Assembly: GCA_017694215.1 (NCBI GenBank)
Contig: JADIND010000026.1
Location: forward strand, 1-8,104
DNA length: 8,104 nt
Direction of reading: 5' to 3'
From: Candidatus Scatousia excrementipullorum
Lineage (GTDB): Bacteria > Cyanobacteriota > Vampirovibrionia > Gastranaerophilales > Gastranaerophilaceae
Position numbers and translations under genes: made by a program
The notes under the pieces: generated by a model
The model's database searches: none
Told to the model about the DNA's origin: nothing
Seen by the model: the letters and a program-made list of their open reading frames with translations, nothing else
Shown here: positions 6,266 through 8,104 of the stretch, piece after piece
Layout: each line of letters begins with the position of its first letter
How positions within the stretch are numbered: position 1 is the first letter of the stretch

Positions 6266-7494
6266 TGGCACATAAATTGGATGAAATTCAAAACAGGATT
6301 AATAATATTGCTATGGCAAAGAAAAATGTTATAGCACTTGTGGACTGCGATTCGTTTTTTGTTTCCTGTGAGCAGAAAGTTAATCCTGAACTTAAAGGGA
6401 AACCTGTATGTGTTATGTCAGCCAGAGGGCAGTGTGTAATTTCCCGTTCAAAAGAAGCAAAAGCACTCGGAATCCGTATGGGAATGCCGTATTTTCAAGT
6501 TGAAGGCAAAATGAAAGAAGCAACCTTTATAAATGCAAGTCATGACCTTTACGGTAATGTGTCAAGAGAAGTTATGTCTATTTTGAAAGAGTTCAGCCCG
6601 AATGTTGAAGTTTACTCAATAGATGAAGCTTTTGTTGATTTAACCGGGCTTGAGCGATTATATAAAAAGAATTACCTTGAAATTGCAGAAATGATAAGGA
6701 AGGAAATAAAAGAAAGAGTTGACATACCTGTTTCTATAGGCGTAAGTTCAACAAAATCACTTGCAAAACTTGCATCGGATAAAGCAAAAAAACTTGAAGA
6801 AGGGATTTTTCTTATTGGTTCCAGGAAAATTCTTCCGGTTCTGGAACGAACAAGCATTGACGAAATATGGGGTATAGGCAGGAATTTATCCGCGTTGCTC
6901 AGGAAAAACGGTATTCTTACAGCTTATGAACTTGTTAAACAAAGCGATATCTGGCTTAACAAACAAATAGGCATACGTGGGCTTGAGATGAAACATGAAT
7001 TGCTTGGTGAAATGGTCTCTCCGGTATCAAATGAAATTAAACTGCCAAAATCCATTCAAAAAACAAGTGCAATGGCAAAATTTACATCTGATAAGGAATA
7101 TATAAAAAACTCGCTGAATTACCATATCCACAGAGCCTGTGTAAAACTCCGCCGTCTTAATGCAAAATGCCATGGAATCGGCCTTATGTTAAGGACAAAA
7201 GATTTTAAAGTTTATTACGACAAAAGAGTTCTGAATCAGGCAACCAGTTTTGAACTGGAGATATCCGACATAATATTTGAAATGCTTGAGGATATGTACA
7301 ATCCGAATATTCTTTATCGAAGCACCGGAGTTACTCTTGACTCATTTGTTTATAACAATGAAGCCCAGCTTTCTCTTTTTGCTAACAATGAAGAAGAAAC
7401 TAAAAAGGAAAAACTTTCAAAATGCTTTGATAAACTGGAAGAAAAATTTGGTAAAGACATAATCCAGACAGGTTTTATAACAAAAGATGTCTAA
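6265..7494 (+). CDS. Y-family translesion DNA polymerase (UmuC/DinB-like)
   Basis: This is an error-prone polymerase that copies past damaged bases. Palm and fingers: ALVDCDSFFVSCE with metal ligand D27 and steric-gate F32, QCVISRSKEAKALGIRMGMP in the fingers, and VYSIDEAFVDL with catalytic D120 and E121. Helix-hairpin-helix thumb: about 205-225 (IDEIWGIGRNLSALLRKNGI). The little-finger domain follows, and QLSLF at 368-372 is a classic beta-clamp-binding motif. The 409-residue length and the CVISRS-EAKALGI pattern are closer to UmuC than to DinB, but no umuD is in the window. The first ATG overlaps the rqcH stop as TAATG and suits coupled translation. A second ATG at 6313 (residue 17) is nearer the usual family start, since the first 16 residues are an extra leader. 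No SOS box is evident; expression probably follows the operon. Confidence 0.93.
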   Translation: MAHKLDEIQNRINNIAMAKKNVIALVDCDSFFVSCEQKVNPELKGKPVCVMSARGQCVISRSKEAKALGIRMGMPYFQVEGKMKEATFINASHDLYGNVSREVMSILKEFSPNVEVYSIDEAFVDLTGLERLYKKNYLEIAEMIRKEIKERVDIPVSIGVSSTKSLAKLASDKAKKLEEGIFLIGSRKILPVLERTSIDEIWGIGRNLSALLRKNGILTAYELVKQSDIWLNKQIGIRGLEMKHELLGEMVSPVSNEIKLPKSIQKTSAMAKFTSDKEYIKNSLNYHIHRACVKLRRLNAKCHGIGLMLRTKDFKVYYDKRVLNQATSFELEISDIIFEMLEDMYNPNILYRSTGVTLDSFVYNNEAQLSLFANNEEETKKEKLSKCFDKLEEKFGKDIIQTGFITKDV

Positions 7495-7530
7495 CAAAAC
7501 CATCAATCGTATTGCCGTTATGGCATAGAA

Positions 7531-7650
7531 AAAAATCCCCCTTCCATTTCCCCCTTTAAAAAAGGGGGCTAGGGCTTTGCCTACCTTTTAAGGGAGGTGG
7601 CACGAAGTGCCGGAGGTTTTTCGACACTTCGCTAGCACACTGCCGCCACC
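7531..7650. repeat. C/G-rich palindromic repeat element downstream of the polymerase
   Basis: This block is richer in G+C than the genes and contains several hairpins. CCCCCTTT pairs perfectly with AAAGGGGG around AAA (7550-7568). GGCAC-GAA-GTGCC (7599-7611) is a second stem. GGTGGC (7596-7601) pairs with GCCACC (7645-7650), enclosing CGAAGTG (7603-7609) and its complement CACTTCG (7625-7631). A 15-base piece, GAGGTGGCACGAAGT (7594-7608), recurs at 7977-7991 with one change. The style is that of dispersed intergenic REP-like repeats; no reading frame is evident. Confidence 0.6.
7599..7621 (+). terminator. Possible terminator of the XRE-rqcH-polymerase operon
   Basis: A stem GGCAC/GTGCC with a GAA loop is followed after GGAGG by TTTTT. 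It lies about 105 bp past the polymerase stop. The stem is short and the T-run is offset by five bases, so termination may be weak; the stronger stem at 7550-7568 lacks a T-run on this strand but could also hold back the transcript. Confidence 0.35.
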
Positions 7651-7653
7651 CCC

Positions 7654-7804
7654 TGTCATCCTGAAAGCGTAGAAAAATCAGTTGAGCCTTTTCAGGCGAA
7701 ACTCTATTTTTCAAGCGGTTCAGGATCTCTCACCCTATACATGAAAGAGATTCTGAACAGTCACAAATACCTTGTGCCGCAGCGGCTAACGTTTCAGAAT
7801 GACA
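7654..7804. repeat. MITE-like element with terminal inverted repeats and internal hairpins (151 bp)
   Basis: The left end TGTCATCCTGAAAGCG and the right end CGTTTCAGAATGACA pair with one mismatch and one bulged base. Between them are further stems. 7672-7712 is GAAAAAT/ATTTTTC, AGTT/AACT and GCCT/AGGC stacked in one hairpin, with a symmetric GA/GA internal loop and a TTTC tip. 7718-7758 is 13 bp with one G.T wobble (GTTCAGGATCTCT with AGAGATTCTGAAC). CACAA/TTGTG (7762-7776) and GCCG/CGGC (7776-7786) follow. TGTCAT..CTGA ends are typical of dispersed bacterial repeats. No coding frame is evident, so it would need a transposase in trans or act as RNA structure. Confidence 0.65.
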
Positions 7805-7821
7805 TGGGAAAAATCCCATTT
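7804..7821 (+). other. Short hairpin next to the MITE-like element
   Basis: ATGGGA and TCCCAT form a 6-bp stem around AAAA, followed by only two further T, starting at the last base of the 151-bp element. It resembles a weak terminator; the next 25 bases hold nothing I can name. Confidence 0.3.
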
Positions 7822-7870
7822 TAGAAAAAGAGGGCTAAACCTTTACCGACCTTATTTCAATTATGTAAGA

Positions 7871-7909
7871 CCCCTCACCCCAGCCCTCTCCCGCAAGGGG
7901 CGAGGGAGT
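7871..7909. repeat. GNRA-loop hairpin repeat, copy 1
   Basis: CCCCTCACCC leads into a hairpin of CCCTC/GAGGG plus TCCC/GGGG, with one bulged C and a GCAA tetraloop (7893-7896). GCAA is a stable GNRA loop in RNA. The pattern is a REP-like repeat seen between genes in many bacteria. Confidence 0.6.
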
Positions 7910-7935
7910 ATTATACCTCGCTTTTTTATGTCTGC

Positions 7936-7973
7936 CCCCTCACCCTAACCATCTCCCGTAAGGCGAGGAAATA
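7936..7973. repeat. GNRA-loop hairpin repeat, copy 2 (diverged)
   Basis: A second copy starts 65 bp after copy 1 in the same orientation. CCCCTCACCC is identical, and the hairpin keeps CTC/GAG, the bulged C and CC/GG. The loop is GTAA instead of GCAA, still GNRA. The outer stem of copy 1 is lost here. Confidence 0.55.
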
Positions 7974-8019
7974 AGTGAGGTGGCACAAAGTAACGCTTTT
8001 GCATACTTGCACAGCATTT

Positions 8020-8025
8020 TATAAT
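8020..8025 (+). promoter_or_regulatory. Promoter -10 box for the gene at the right edge
   Basis: A perfect TATAAT lies 32 bases before the ATG at 8058, after the end of the repeat cluster. The upstream T/G-rich stretch (TTTTGCAT, 7997-8004) is at the right distance for a poor -35. A leader of about 25 bases carrying the SD would result. Confidence 0.5.
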
Positions 8026-8057
8026 ATGTTAAAATATAAAAAAATAAAGGAGGACAT

Positions 8058-8104
8058 ATGAAAAAGTCAATCATAGCTTTAATCCCGAATGGGGGGGGGG
8101 GCAA
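8058..8104 (+). CDS. Start of an unidentified protein, cut by the right edge, with a poly-G tract at codon 12
   Basis: ATG at 8058 follows a consensus SD, AAAGGAGG (8046-8053), with four bases between. The visible product reads MKKSIIALIPN and then glycines encoded by a run of 11 G (8091-8101). A Lys-Lys start followed by Ser-Ile-Ile-Ala-Leu-Ile could be the head of a signal peptide or a membrane anchor, but too little remains to say. A promoter -10 lies just upstream. The start is convincing; the sequence from the G run onward may be unreliable. Confidence 0.6.
   Translation, partial: MKKSIIALIPNGGGG
8091..8101. repeat. Homopolymeric tract of 11 G
   Basis: Eleven consecutive G occur in an otherwise AT-rich sequence, 33 bases into an open frame and three bases from the end of the window. 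In frame it encodes glycine; a change of one G would shift the frame of everything downstream. Confidence 0.8.

Noticed and set aside
7718..7758. tRNA-like T arm (GGTTCAGGATC) in the structured repeat
   Set aside because: No acceptor stem, D arm or anticodon arm with the right spacing; the match comes from the repeat's own hairpin.
7871..7973. CRISPR array from two similar repeats 65 bp apart
   Set aside because: Only two diverged copies, self-complementary and C-rich, with no third repeat or regular spacers.

Overview
The window is AT-rich DNA from a bacterium using the standard code, with every complete gene ending in TAA. The best guess at lineage is the gut Gastranaerophilales (Melainabacteria, non-photosynthetic relatives of Cyanobacteria). 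That guess rests on general gene style and on a small prepilin relic whose N- and C-terminal ends resemble prepilins common in that group; it is an inference from memory, not a database result. A gene runs off the left edge, another starts just before the right edge, and the right edge falls in a run of G, so this may be a whole short metagenomic contig.

Layout. Bases 2-1648 (+) hold the 3' part of a large unrecognised protein that is open from the first base, so the ATG at 224 is internal. It converges on pnp (3865-1724, -), and a perfect 34-bp palindrome between them looks like a shared terminator. Upstream of pnp lies a divergent control region (about 3866-4209). It contains the pnp promoter and leader hairpin, then a minus-strand prepilin gene that has lost its middle but keeps promoter, Shine-Dalgarno (SD) site, first 12 codons and out-of-frame last 32 codons. 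Two CCC-(A/T)6-GGG palindromes exactly 40 bp apart flank that promoter. On the plus strand follow an XRE-type repressor (4210-4485), a 52-codon small gene (4512-4670), an NFACT/RqcH ribosome-quality-control protein (4673-6265) and a Y-family translesion polymerase (6265-7494). They are packed at gaps of 26 bp, 2 bp and a 1-bp overlap, which suggests one operon.

Bases 7495-8057 contain no gene but are crowded with palindromic repeats: a C/G-rich palindromic element, a 151-bp element with terminal inverted repeats and internal hairpins, and two diverged copies of a GNRA-loop hairpin repeat. A new gene then begins at 8058 with a consensus SD and runs into an 11-G tract at its twelfth codon.

The most interesting parts are the prepilin ghost with apparently intact control DNA facing an XRE regulator, the small uncharacterised gene coupled to rqcH, the rqcH-polymerase pairing, the structured repeat cluster, and the terminal poly-G tract, which could be a phase-variation switch or a sequencing artefact.
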